20,497 bases of DNA from an uncultured Campylobacter sp. (GTDB taxonomy: Bacteria > Campylobacterota > Campylobacteria > Campylobacterales > Campylobacteraceae): NCBI RefSeq assembly GCF_938030785.1, contig NZ_CALHIK010000146.1, positions 1-20,497 on the forward strand. The letters run 5' to 3'. Made by a program: the position numbers and the translations under genes. The notes beneath the pieces are model-generated. The model searched no databases, was not told where the DNA came from, and saw only the letters and a program-made list of their open reading frames with translations. This document shows positions 1 through 7,281 of the stretch, in pieces; the stretch's first letter is position 1, and each line of letters begins with the position of its first letter.

Positions 1-232
1 AGTTGCAGAAGTTTCTAATTCAACATCATTAGTTAACAGATCATTAGGTGATACTAAGATCATAGGTTCTAAGACAGCTAAGGTTGACGTTGCAGGTATC
101 GCATTATCTAAGTATGTAGTTGTTTCATCTTCAGGTGCATTACAAGGAAGAGGCGAGAGAAAAGACGGAAACGAAGTTCATCTTGTAGTAAACAGCAACA
201 AGGAGCTTGTAGGAGCTTACTTAGTTAGATAA
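1..232 (+). CDS. 3' end of an unrecognised protein gene (C-terminal 76 aa)
   Basis: An open frame enters from the left edge (first full codon at base 2) and stops at TAA 230-232. The visible residues are Ser/Val/Gly-rich with a low-complexity beta-like character and end in GAYLVR, so this is not an outer-membrane barrel ending in Phe. I do not recognise the family. Codon use differs sharply from the rest of the window: GTT, TCA, TTA, GCA and GGT dominate, whereas the neighbours favour GCG, GGC and CTC/CTT. That pattern fits either a very highly expressed protein, such as an abundant surface protein, or acquired DNA. A strong terminator follows 48 bases downstream, so transcription ends here. 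An S-layer or other abundant surface protein is only a guess. Confidence 0.75.
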   Translation, partial: VAEVSNSTSLVNRSLGDTKIIGSKTAKVDVAGIALSKYVVVSSSGALQGRGERKDGNEVHLVVNSNKELVGAYLVR

Positions 233-279
233 TTTATAGATACAGCTATTAGAAAATCGAAAAGAAATACTAATTGCGG

Positions 280-309
280 CAGAGGAGCCTTTGGCTCCTC
301 TGTTTTTTT
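280..309 (+). terminator. Rho-independent terminator of the left-edge gene
   Basis: A perfect 10-bp stem, CAGAGGAGCC / GGCTCCTCTG, closes on a TTT loop and is followed at once by seven T residues. This is the clearest intrinsic terminator in the window and ends the gene that stops at 232. Confidence 0.93.
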
Positions 310-702
310 ATTAAAAAAACTCAGTTATAAGATGATTTGAACATAGAATTTTATTACTGTTTTTGCTTATGATCTTTATTTTTTAGCCGGTTAATATGAT
401 TGAAAAGTGAGATTTTTTAAGAAAATCCCTGCGTTTATTTTCCATCTGCCCTTCCTTTTAAAGAGATCACCTTAAAATTGCAATTTGTGGTAACACCTGT
501 TACGGAATTTAAGTTTGACGGATTATAACGAAAAGGCAGTGAGACAATAATTAAAATTTTAGTTACATTTTAAATTTTATTTAAAATTAAAAATATAAAT
601 ATCTAATTAAAATATACGTTCGCAAAATTAATGCTTGCAAGGCTTAAGCTTAGATCAAAATTTTAGCCGTTTTATTAGAAATCCGTTAAGATTCTTTATT
701 TA
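310..702. other. 393-bp gap without a gene, AT-rich toward its right end
   Basis: No convincing coding frame or RNA gene is visible on either strand. Bases 541-660 are strongly AT-rich with overlapping AAATTT and TTAAAATT words. The gap lies between two convergent transcription units, so promoters are not required here. I see no good terminator for the minus-strand TorD-type gene. Confidence 0.6.
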
Positions 703-1383
703 TCAATCCAGATCAAAAATATCTTCAGGATTTGTAAATTTATTTTGATATCCGCCCTTTTTAATCGCCTCTTTTGCGATACTTATGTCTTTTTTCGGCG
801 CGTTTAGCGCTAGCAATGAGCGCTCGAGCGCAAAAAAGCTCTTCATCAAGCCGCCCAAAGATCTGAAAAAATCCGCCTTCACATGCCCGCACAAAAACTC
901 CCCGAATTCATCCACAAACCCATTCGTCACATTAGTAAAAAGCTCGGTAGATAGAGCCTGCGCACCCTCTTCCGCCTCGCTACGCAAAAGCGTCGAATGC
1001 AGGTAAAAAATAAATCCCACATAGTCCTCGCACTCTTTGCAAAGCTCCATATTACGGCGAAATTTGCTCTTTTTTAGCACGTCGATTACCGCGACGCGCA
1101 TACGCCCATCATCGCGCCCCTCGTCGTAAAAGCTCGCACTCATCGGCACGTTGGCGTATGAAAAATCAAAAAGTACGGAATTTTGCTCGCTTTTAAATTC
1201 CTCGAAGCTAAATTTTTGCAAATTTTCAAATTCCGCCGCGTCTGCGGGCGCGATGGGCGAGCCTTTTAAAAACTCCAGCTGCTGCTGCCAGCGTTTAAAT
1301 TTAGCGTCCGTATTGTAGAAAAAAAACGGAATCGCGAAAAATTCGTAGTAGTAGCTTCTTGCTTTGATTAAATTTGCATCCAT
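703..1383 (-). CDS. TorD/DmsD-family chaperone, probably for formate dehydrogenase
   Basis: The 226-aa product is all-helical in character with the TorD-family layout: an N-terminal helical part and a C-terminal conserved stretch around residues 155-190 (EFGEFLCGHVKADFF, then a long Leu/Phe/Ala helix). TorD-type proteins are cytoplasmic chaperones that bind Tat signal peptides and help load the molybdenum or tungsten cofactor into oxidoreductases. The ATG overlaps the stop of the upstream ferredoxin-type gene by one base (TAATG), so the two are translationally coupled. The partnership with a ferredoxin-type protein and the nearby sel genes point to the selenocysteine formate dehydrogenase as client. 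This is inference; no fdhA is in the window. Confidence 0.8.
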   Translation of the reverse strand: MDANLIKARSYYYEFFAIPFFFYNTDAKFKRWQQQLEFLKGSPIAPADAAEFENLQKFSFEEFKSEQNSVLFDFSYANVPMSASFYDEGRDDGRMRVAVIDVLKKSKFRRNMELCKECEDYVGFIFYLHSTLLRSEAEEGAQALSTELFTNVTNGFVDEFGEFLCGHVKADFFRSLGGLMKSFFALERSLLALNAPKKDISIAKEAIKKGGYQNKFTNPEDIFDLD

Positions 1384-3065
1384 TACATCGCCCCTTTTCT
1401 AGCATCTTCTATCTGTTTTTTTATCATTATTTTCGCCTTGCAATCGCCGCAGCAAAAAAGCGTCTTCATCTTTTCAGGCTCGCTTGAAAAATGCGCGCCC
1501 ATCATATCCGCGATCTTCATAACGGCTTTGGTCGTCGCAAATTCCTTGCCGCATTCGATGCATTTGAAAAGCTCGTCTTTGGCTAGCACGCGATAGGTAA
1601 AAAACTCCGGCGCAAGCCTAACCCCGCTAATATTTAGCGCCATCGTGTCCTTTTCGGCGCAGCTTAGCACGCAGTAGTTGCACGTCGTGCAAAGCGAGGC
1701 GTTAAATTTAATCGAATTGTCGCTGTTATCGGCATACAGCGCGCCGGTGTTACAGGCACCCACGCAGCTAAGGCACAGCGTGCAACTCGATTCGTTTATG
1801 CTAACCTCGCCGAATCTCAGCCGCTCGCCGCTCTTTACGGTGCCGAAACTGCCCTCGCCCACCATCGCGCTTACTCGTTTAGAGAAAATTTCTTTCTTGC
1901 TAAGGCCCTGCTCGTTTATCGAAAGCCCCCACGGCTGCGCGCTTTGTGCAAACCCTAACGCCTCTTGCAGCTCGGCTAAATTTCGCGCTAAAAATACCGC
2001 GTCCTTGCCGTAGATCGCGCGCGAAATTCCATTGATGAGCTCCACCGCCTCGCGCGTGCCCTCGCCCGCGTCCGCGCCGTAAACGATCACGCTCGAGCCG
2101 CTTTCCTGCATAGCGCTTAGCAAATTTACCTCATCTATTTGCTTGCTTCCAAAAATTCCAAACGGCAGCACGCCGCACGGAAGCTCTATTTTTAAAGCGG
2201 ATGAAATTTCGCCTTCGGCGATGAGAAGCGGAATTTTGCCCTTATAAAGCTTTGAAATTTCATAAAAGACGCTCTGCGGAAGCGGCGCAAATTTAAGCGC
2301 ACCGCTAGGGCAGACGCTCACGCATTCGCCGCAGCCGATGCAGTCGATGTGCGAAAACACCAGCTCGCGCTTTTCGTCGTTTTTCAAAATCGCAACAGTA
2401 GGGCAGACTTCGACGCATTTTGCGCACAGATCGTTTCGCCTGCCCTGATACTGGCAGATCGCGGGATCGAAAATCGTAGAATTTCGGTAGCGATAAACGG
2501 GGCTTTTGCTTTGCAAAATTTCTAAAATTTCACCATCTTTTAGCCCCGAAATTTCATAGCAGCCGCTTTGGCGCAGCTGATATGCCTGCGCGCCGCGCAC
2601 CAAGAAAAAATCGCTTTGCACCTCAAACTCGTCGTCCTCGCCCGAAATGCTCACGCTAAGATCGCCGATCTCGCCGTAGACAAACTTTATCTCGGCCCTG
2701 CTTAGCGCGATCACCTTAAATCCATGCTGCTTTAATAACGCCACGAGTTCCTCTCGCGGCTCGTCACAGGCAAGGATGACGTTTTTGCCCACGGGCTTTT
2801 GATGATCGCTATACAGCGCGCCGTCAAAGGCTGCGGCGGCGGCTTCGTATAAAATATCTACGTTTTGCGCAATTACCAGCGGCTCGTCTTTGCTGTTTGC
2901 GATATAAAAATTTATCTGCGGCGCGTAAATTTGAGCCTTTAATTTAGGTGAGTTGGCGACGATAAATTCCTCGTTTTTCGCCCCTTCTTCATCGTCGCAA
3001 ATTTCGATGCCGTCGCTCAAAACCACATCGGAAAACCCAGCGCTATAAAATCCAAAATCTTTCAT
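1383..3065 (-). CDS. 4Fe-4S polyferredoxin-type protein (C. jejuni Cj1377c-like)
   Basis: A 560-aa protein with no signal peptide, so probably cytoplasmic. It has two pairs of cysteine clusters. The first pair lies near residues 205-255: CAKCVEVCP preceded by another Cys, then a full CIGCGECVSVCP motif. The second pair lies near residues 430-470: CTLCLSCVGAC and CTTCNYCVLSC, in which the usual Pro after the last Cys is replaced. The C-terminus adds CIECGKEF and FCCGDCKAK, which resemble a metal-binding or rubredoxin-like knuckle. The N-terminal 200 residues have no motif I recognise. It leads a two-gene operon with the TorD-type chaperone and is divergent from selA apart from one intervening gene. 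A role in formate dehydrogenase maturation or electron transfer is inferred from context. An AGGA ribosome site precedes the ATG. Confidence 0.85.
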   Translation of the reverse strand: MKDFGFYSAGFSDVVLSDGIEICDDEEGAKNEEFIVANSPKLKAQIYAPQINFYIANSKDEPLVIAQNVDILYEAAAAAFDGALYSDHQKPVGKNVILACDEPREELVALLKQHGFKVIALSRAEIKFVYGEIGDLSVSISGEDDEFEVQSDFFLVRGAQAYQLRQSGCYEISGLKDGEILEILQSKSPVYRYRNSTIFDPAICQYQGRRNDLCAKCVEVCPTVAILKNDEKRELVFSHIDCIGCGECVSVCPSGALKFAPLPQSVFYEISKLYKGKIPLLIAEGEISSALKIELPCGVLPFGIFGSKQIDEVNLLSAMQESGSSVIVYGADAGEGTREAVELINGISRAIYGKDAVFLARNLAELQEALGFAQSAQPWGLSINEQGLSKKEIFSKRVSAMVGEGSFGTVKSGERLRFGEVSINESSCTLCLSCVGACNTGALYADNSDNSIKFNASLCTTCNYCVLSCAEKDTMALNISGVRLAPEFFTYRVLAKDELFKCIECGKEFATTKAVMKIADMMGAHFSSEPEKMKTLFCCGDCKAKIMIKKQIEDARKGAM

Positions 3066-3106
3066 AATCTATCCTAATTGATAAAATTAAGCCCCTTTTA
3101 CTCTTA

Positions 3107-3113
3107 ATTTATA
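3107..3113 (-). promoter_or_regulatory. Candidate -10 box for the ferredoxin-torD operon
   Basis: Read on the minus strand this is TATAAAT, about 42 bases before the ATG at 3065, in an AT-rich setting typical of Campylobacter sigma-70 promoters, which usually lack a defined -35. A further minus-strand TATAAT lies at 3198-3203, overlapping a plus-strand TATAAT at 3200-3205, so the true start is uncertain. Confidence 0.4.
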
Positions 3114-3259
3114 AATTTTTCGTAAATTTAGCGCCGCTCGCTTTTTTATAAGAATAAAACACTCTTCGGTACCCAGGATAAATCAACTGAAATATAAATT
3201 ATAATATAAATTTAAATTGCGCTATATCCGGTTTAAGCTACATTAAACCTATGTTTAAA

Positions 3260-3265
3260 TATAAT
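3260..3265 (+). promoter_or_regulatory. -10 box (TATAAT) and RBS of the autotransporter gene
   Basis: A consensus TATAAT lies 38 bases upstream of the ATG at 3304 and is followed by an AAAGGA ribosome site at 3291-3296. The upstream 100 bases are AT-rich with phased A/T runs, as expected of Campylobacter sigma-70 promoters. Confidence 0.55.
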
Positions 3266-3303
3266 CAAAAAATAATCTAAATTTCTTTTTAAAGGATTGC
3301 AAA

Positions 3304-5493
3304 ATGAAGCGAGTGGGAATTCTACTATCTTTTGTAGTGATGGGTTCTTTGTACGGAGCGGAAACCGTAACCATAAATGCAGATACTCCGAAATCTCAAT
3401 ACGAACCGTATTTGGAGATGGATCAGGTTATGGGGGGATACTGTAATTTCAATGCCGGTAAAAAAACCAATAATTTCTCCGGCAATACGCTCATTTGGAA
3501 CGATACGCCGCCCAATATAGATGAGGGCAAAGGCCTATTCATCTACGGCGGATTGGCTGCCGAAATGATACCCGGCAAATTACACTCCAATGATAATAAG
3601 GTCTTTATAAACGGCGGCGACGGTATCCAGATGGTTTACGGAGGTTCTGCGGAGATAGGCGGCAGAGCCGAGCGCAACAGCGTCGTAATCGACGGAGCCA
3701 ATACTAGAATAATTCAGAATGTCTATGGCGGCTACACCAACGGTAGCGCTCTTACTTCAAATTCCGTCTTGATTAAAAACGGCACTATCGAAAGAAATGT
3801 CATCGGCGGGTATTCCACAAGAGGCGATGATATCACCAAAAACGAAGTGACGATCGAAGGCGGCGTTATCGAAAAAGACGTCAGAGGCGCTTACTCCGAC
3901 GGCAGAGGCAATGTGCACGGAAATATCGTAACCATCAGAGGCGGCGAGATACGAGGCACCATATACGGCGGCAAGTCAAATTCCTTAGTAGCGATCGATA
4001 ACACCGTAAATTTAGACGCAAGCGGGCTAAATTTAAATACTATAATAGGCGGTAGCGGCAACTGGAATAACTTTAACGACTCGGTCAAAGGAAACACGCT
4101 AAACGTCCGCGGAAAAAATATAAACGCGGGTAATATTTTAAATTTTGAAAAGATAAATTTTTACCTGCCGAGCGATATTAGAGCGAACGACGTCGTGTTA
4201 AATTTAAGCGGAAGAATCAAATGGGGCTACATCACGAGCGATAAAAAGACCGATCTGAATATAGCCAAACTCGCCGTTACCATGGGCGGGCAGAGCAACA
4301 ATCTAAATAAAAACGACAAGATCGTCCTGCTAAAAAATCCTCAAGGCATAATCTATCCCGCAGAGATGACGAACCATAAGGAAAATCTGCAAGCCATAGC
4401 GGGAATTTCTACGATATATGAGTTCGGTCTGCAAAAAGACGGCGATGAGCAAGCCAGCGAAGGCAAGGAGCTATACGCGGTGGTGCGAAGCAAAGTCACT
4501 CCGCTAACGCCGCTGGAACCATCCGAGCCTATAGGCGATAATAATGGCGGAGGCGTAAATAACGCAAAAAGGCTGATCGATACCGTCCAAAAAAGCATCC
4601 TAGAACCTACCGCAGGAGCGATGGCCTTGATCGGACAGAGCTTTGATGCCCTATCAAATTCCAATCTAAGCAGCGACGGCGCGGGCGGCGCGGTGCTAAG
4701 CGGAATGAAGGCTTCGGATATGAGGCTGGAATCGGGCTCGCACGTGGACGTCAGATCGGCCTCATTCGTCCTGGGTTTAGCGAAGGAATTTGACTCTTTG
4801 CTTACCTCGCTCTTTATGGAATTCGGCGGCGGCAAGTACGATACGTTCAACGAATTCGGCGGCACTTTTAACGGAAACTACATATCCGATATCAGAGGAA
4901 GCGGCCATATGAGATATTACGGCGCGGGCGTTTTGGGCAAGCTTGATCTACCTAGCGATTTTTACGTCGAAGCTTCCGCAAAGATCGGCAGGATCAAAAC
5001 GGATTACAAAACCGTACTACCCGGCGGCACGGAAGCAAGCTACGACGCTAGCAGAAACTATTACGGCGCACACGCAGGAGTTGGCAAAGTATTCGAGATA
5101 AACGATGCTTCGGACTTGGATCTTTACGCGAAACTCTTTTTTACCAGAGTGGGCAAAAAACAAGTCGAGATAAATTCCGAAAGCATACTTTTAAAACAGA
5201 GCGACTCCTTAAGGACCAAGCTCGGATTTAAGTACTCTTACGAGCTGGGGCAAAGCCTGGATTTTTTCGGCGGGCTCGCTTATGAGCGGGAATTGGACGG
5301 TAAGGCAAAGGGTTTAAATTTAGCCTACGGTACGGACATCGCTTCGCCTTCGATGAAGGGAAATACCGGCATTGCAGAGGTCGGAGCGAAGCTAAAAAAT
5401 CTAGGAAATTTTGAAGCCGCAGCTAAATTTGAAGGTATGGTAGGCAAGCGAAAAGGACTTAGCGCAGGACTAAACTTAGAATATAAATTTTAA
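3304..5493 (+). CDS. Autotransporter (type Va) with GG-repeat beta-helix passenger
   Basis: A 729-aa surface protein. Residues 1-19 form a signal peptide (MKRVGILLSF..., cleavage after LYGA). From about residue 110 to 250 there are roughly five imperfect repeats of 24-27 residues built on YGGys...N.V.I.gG.I, a pattern expected to fold as a right-handed beta-helix. A Pro-rich linker (PLTPLEPSEPIGD) sits near residue 405. The last ~285 residues alternate hydrophobic and aromatic residues and finish NLEYKF, an outer-membrane barrel with terminal Phe (autotransporter beta-domain type). No catalytic motif is visible in the passenger, so adhesion is the likeliest role, as inference. It sits alone between the divergent ferredoxin gene and selA. 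AAATTT words are absent from its first 660 bases and from about 4205 to 5310. Confidence 0.88.
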   Translation: MKRVGILLSFVVMGSLYGAETVTINADTPKSQYEPYLEMDQVMGGYCNFNAGKKTNNFSGNTLIWNDTPPNIDEGKGLFIYGGLAAEMIPGKLHSNDNKVFINGGDGIQMVYGGSAEIGGRAERNSVVIDGANTRIIQNVYGGYTNGSALTSNSVLIKNGTIERNVIGGYSTRGDDITKNEVTIEGGVIEKDVRGAYSDGRGNVHGNIVTIRGGEIRGTIYGGKSNSLVAIDNTVNLDASGLNLNTIIGGSGNWNNFNDSVKGNTLNVRGKNINAGNILNFEKINFYLPSDIRANDVVLNLSGRIKWGYITSDKKTDLNIAKLAVTMGGQSNNLNKNDKIVLLKNPQGIIYPAEMTNHKENLQAIAGISTIYEFGLQKDGDEQASEGKELYAVVRSKVTPLTPLEPSEPIGDNNGGGVNNAKRLIDTVQKSILEPTAGAMALIGQSFDALSNSNLSSDGAGGAVLSGMKASDMRLESGSHVDVRSASFVLGLAKEFDSLLTSLFMEFGGGKYDTFNEFGGTFNGNYISDIRGSGHMRYYGAGVLGKLDLPSDFYVEASAKIGRIKTDYKTVLPGGTEASYDASRNYYGAHAGVGKVFEINDASDLDLYAKLFFTRVGKKQVEINSESILLKQSDSLRTKLGFKYSYELGQSLDFFGGLAYERELDGKAKGLNLAYGTDIASPSMKGNTGIAEVGAKLKNLGNFEAAAKFEGMVGKRKGLSAGLNLEYKF

Positions 5494-5546
5494 CCTCGCA
5501 AGAAGTGTCCGCCAAAACTCGACGCATTAAATTTATAGCTTACGCA

Positions 5547-5586
5547 AGAGGCTTGCTTAAAATTTTAAAAACGCAGCAAAGCCTCT
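5547..5586 (+). terminator. Possible weak terminator hairpin after the autotransporter
   Basis: AGAGGCTTGC at 5547-5556 pairs with GCAAAGCCTCT at 5576-5586 with one bulged base and a 19-base loop. No T-run follows, so termination is uncertain; it may only be a structured spacer. Confidence 0.3.
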
Positions 5587-5632
5587 GCGCGCGGGGCGAT
5601 CTTTCAAAATAAAGTTTTGCAAAAGCTTATTT

Positions 5633-5641
5633 TGCTAAAAT
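5633..5641 (+). promoter_or_regulatory. Extended -10 promoter of the selA operon
   Basis: TGCTAAAAT provides an extended -10 (TG, one base, TAAAAT) ending 29 bases before the selA ATG. The expected transcript start is near 5648, giving a leader of about 23 bases. No strong Shine-Dalgarno is visible; GGGG at 5661-5664 is the only candidate. Confidence 0.5.
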
Positions 5642-5670
5642 CGCCTAAATTTTAAGGCATCGGGGTCGCA

Positions 5671-7281
5671 ATGCAACAAATCAAACTACCCAAAATCGAC
5701 AAAATCGCAAACGCGCAGGAGTTTCAAAACTGCCTCCGCCCGCAAATCATCAAAATCGCGCAAGAGCTCATCCGGCAGGAGCGCGAAAAGGCGCTGCAAG
5801 GAGGCTCGGTCGCAAGCGAAAGCGAGATCATCGCGCGCATCAAATTGCGCTACGAAAAATTTCAAAATATAAGCCTCAAACCGCTCATCAACGCAACCGG
5901 CGTCGTACTACACACAAACCTCGGCCGCAGCGTCATTGGCGCCGAAATTTTAGCCCGCGCGCAAAAGATCATCACCTCATATTCAAATTTAGAATACGAC
6001 CTATCCGAGGGCGCACGCGGCAACAGATACGACTACATAGCGCTTTTGTGCAGCGAGCTCTTCGGCGCGCAGGACGCACTCGTGGTAAATAACAACGCTG
6101 CGGCGGTCTTTTTGGTACTAAATACCTTCGCGCGCGGACGTGAAGTCGTGGTAAGCCGCGGCGAGCTAGTCGAGATCGGCGGGAGCTTTCGGGTAAGCGA
6201 GGTGATGGCAAACTCGGGCGCAAAGCTTGTGGAGATCGGCACTACGAACAAAACCAAGCCGGACGATTACGAAGAGGCGATCAATGAAAACACGGCGATC
6301 TTGATGAAGGTGCACCGCTCAAATTTTAAAATTTCGGGCTTCAGCTCGAGCGTAAGCGCTGCGGAAGTTGCGGCCCTCGCACGTCGCGCCTCACAGGCAA
6401 AGAGAGAATTTTTAGCGCTCAGAGCGGCGAATTTTAAAAATTTAGCAGATCTTTGCGGCGGCTCTTCGGATACAGACGGCGAAATTCTAAATTCCGCGCC
6501 GAATAGTTTAAGCTTAGCGGCGAGCTCTGCAAATTCTTTAAATTTAAATAGCGGCGAGCCGTCCGTAAATAACGAGTGTTTTTATGGAGGCGGCACGGGC
6601 GAAATTTCCGATAAAGCTTCTAAAATTTACCCCGCAAAATTTAGCATGAAAAAAGAGGAAAGCTTTAATGAGATCATTGATTATTACGATCTTGGAAGCG
6701 GCTACGTAAGTGAGCTGGGATTTGGGCTAGGCAAAAGCGAGCCCTCTATTTTTGAGCTTTTAAAAAGCGGCGTGCGGCTGCTTAGCTTTAGCGGCGACAA
6801 GCTCTTCGGCTCCGTGCAGTGCGGCATCATCTTAGGGGATCGCGAGCTCATCGCGCGTCTGCGTAAAAACCAGCTACTGCGAATGCTGCGCGTGGATAAG
6901 ATCACGCTAAGCCTGCTTGCCGAGACGATCAAGGCGTATATAAATAAAGAATTTCACCTCATCACGACGATAGATCAGATCCATCTGGGCCTGGACGAGC
7001 TGCGCAAGCGAGCGGAGCTAGTGCGATCGCGCATCGGCGTAAAATCGCAGATCGTGCCTACTACCACCTTCGTAGGCGGCGGTACGATGCCGAGCGCCTC
7101 CTACCCTAGCGTCGCGCTTGCGATACTTGACGGCGCAGATCCGCAGAGCACGCAGGCAAAATTTCGCGCTGCGGGCATAATCGGACGGATCGAGCAGGAT
7201 AGATTTTTGCTCGATTTCAGATCGATTTTAAAAAGCGACTTGCAAGATTTAATAAAAAAGATCGGAGAAATTTATGAATAG
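5671..7281 (+). CDS. selA: L-seryl-tRNA(Sec) selenium transferase (SelA) with internal insertion
   Basis: SelA is a cytoplasmic PLP enzyme that converts seryl-tRNA(Sec) to selenocysteyl-tRNA(Sec) using selenophosphate. Diagnostic sequence: the N-terminal INATGVVLHTNLGRS block near residue 75, the YDLSEGARGNRY block, VNNNAAAVFL, the RGELVEIGGSFRV block, KVHRSNFKISGF, DYYDLGSGY at 337-345, and the PLP-lysine motif SFSGDKLFG with Lys377. E. coli SelA is 463 aa with its PLP lysine at 295. Here the protein is 536 aa and the lysine is shifted by about 82 residues, because some 85-90 extra residues lie between AEVAALAR (~238) and IIDYYDLGSG (~335). All catalytic blocks either side are intact and in frame, so the enzyme is probably functional. 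The stop overlaps the selB start by 8 bases. Confidence 0.96.
   Translation: MQQIKLPKIDKIANAQEFQNCLRPQIIKIAQELIRQEREKALQGGSVASESEIIARIKLRYEKFQNISLKPLINATGVVLHTNLGRSVIGAEILARAQKIITSYSNLEYDLSEGARGNRYDYIALLCSELFGAQDALVVNNNAAAVFLVLNTFARGREVVVSRGELVEIGGSFRVSEVMANSGAKLVEIGTTNKTKPDDYEEAINENTAILMKVHRSNFKISGFSSSVSAAEVAALARRASQAKREFLALRAANFKNLADLCGGSSDTDGEILNSAPNSLSLAASSANSLNLNSGEPSVNNECFYGGGTGEISDKASKIYPAKFSMKKEESFNEIIDYYDLGSGYVSELGFGLGKSEPSIFELLKSGVRLLSFSGDKLFGSVQCGIILGDRELIARLRKNQLLRMLRVDKITLSLLAETIKAYINKEFHLITTIDQIHLGLDELRKRAELVRSRIGVKSQIVPTTTFVGGGTMPSASYPSVALAILDGADPQSTQAKFRAAGIIGRIEQDRFLLDFRSILKSDLQDLIKKIGEIYE
6385..6669 (+). other. In-frame insertion of about 85-90 codons inside selA
   Basis: Residues about 239-333 have no counterpart in the SelA I compare with from memory (E. 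coli), where only some eight residues bridge the two conserved blocks. The segment is low in complexity and rich in Ser, Asn, Ala, Leu and Gly, and contains two cysteines. It has about ten RAATTY words (AAATTT, AAATTC, GAATTT) within 240 bases; the following 200 bases of selA have none. The exact edges are estimates from the conserved motifs. Confidence 0.7.

Noticed and set aside
3432..3437. Run of six G near the 5' end of the autotransporter gene as a phase-variable tract
   Set aside because: Campylobacter phase-variable tracts are usually eight or more G; six encodes an ordinary Gly-Gly and the frame is intact.
3601..4060. DNA-level tandem repeat in the autotransporter passenger
   Set aside because: The repeats are visible as protein pattern (YGGy...gG.I) but have diverged too far at DNA level to behave as unstable tandem repeats.
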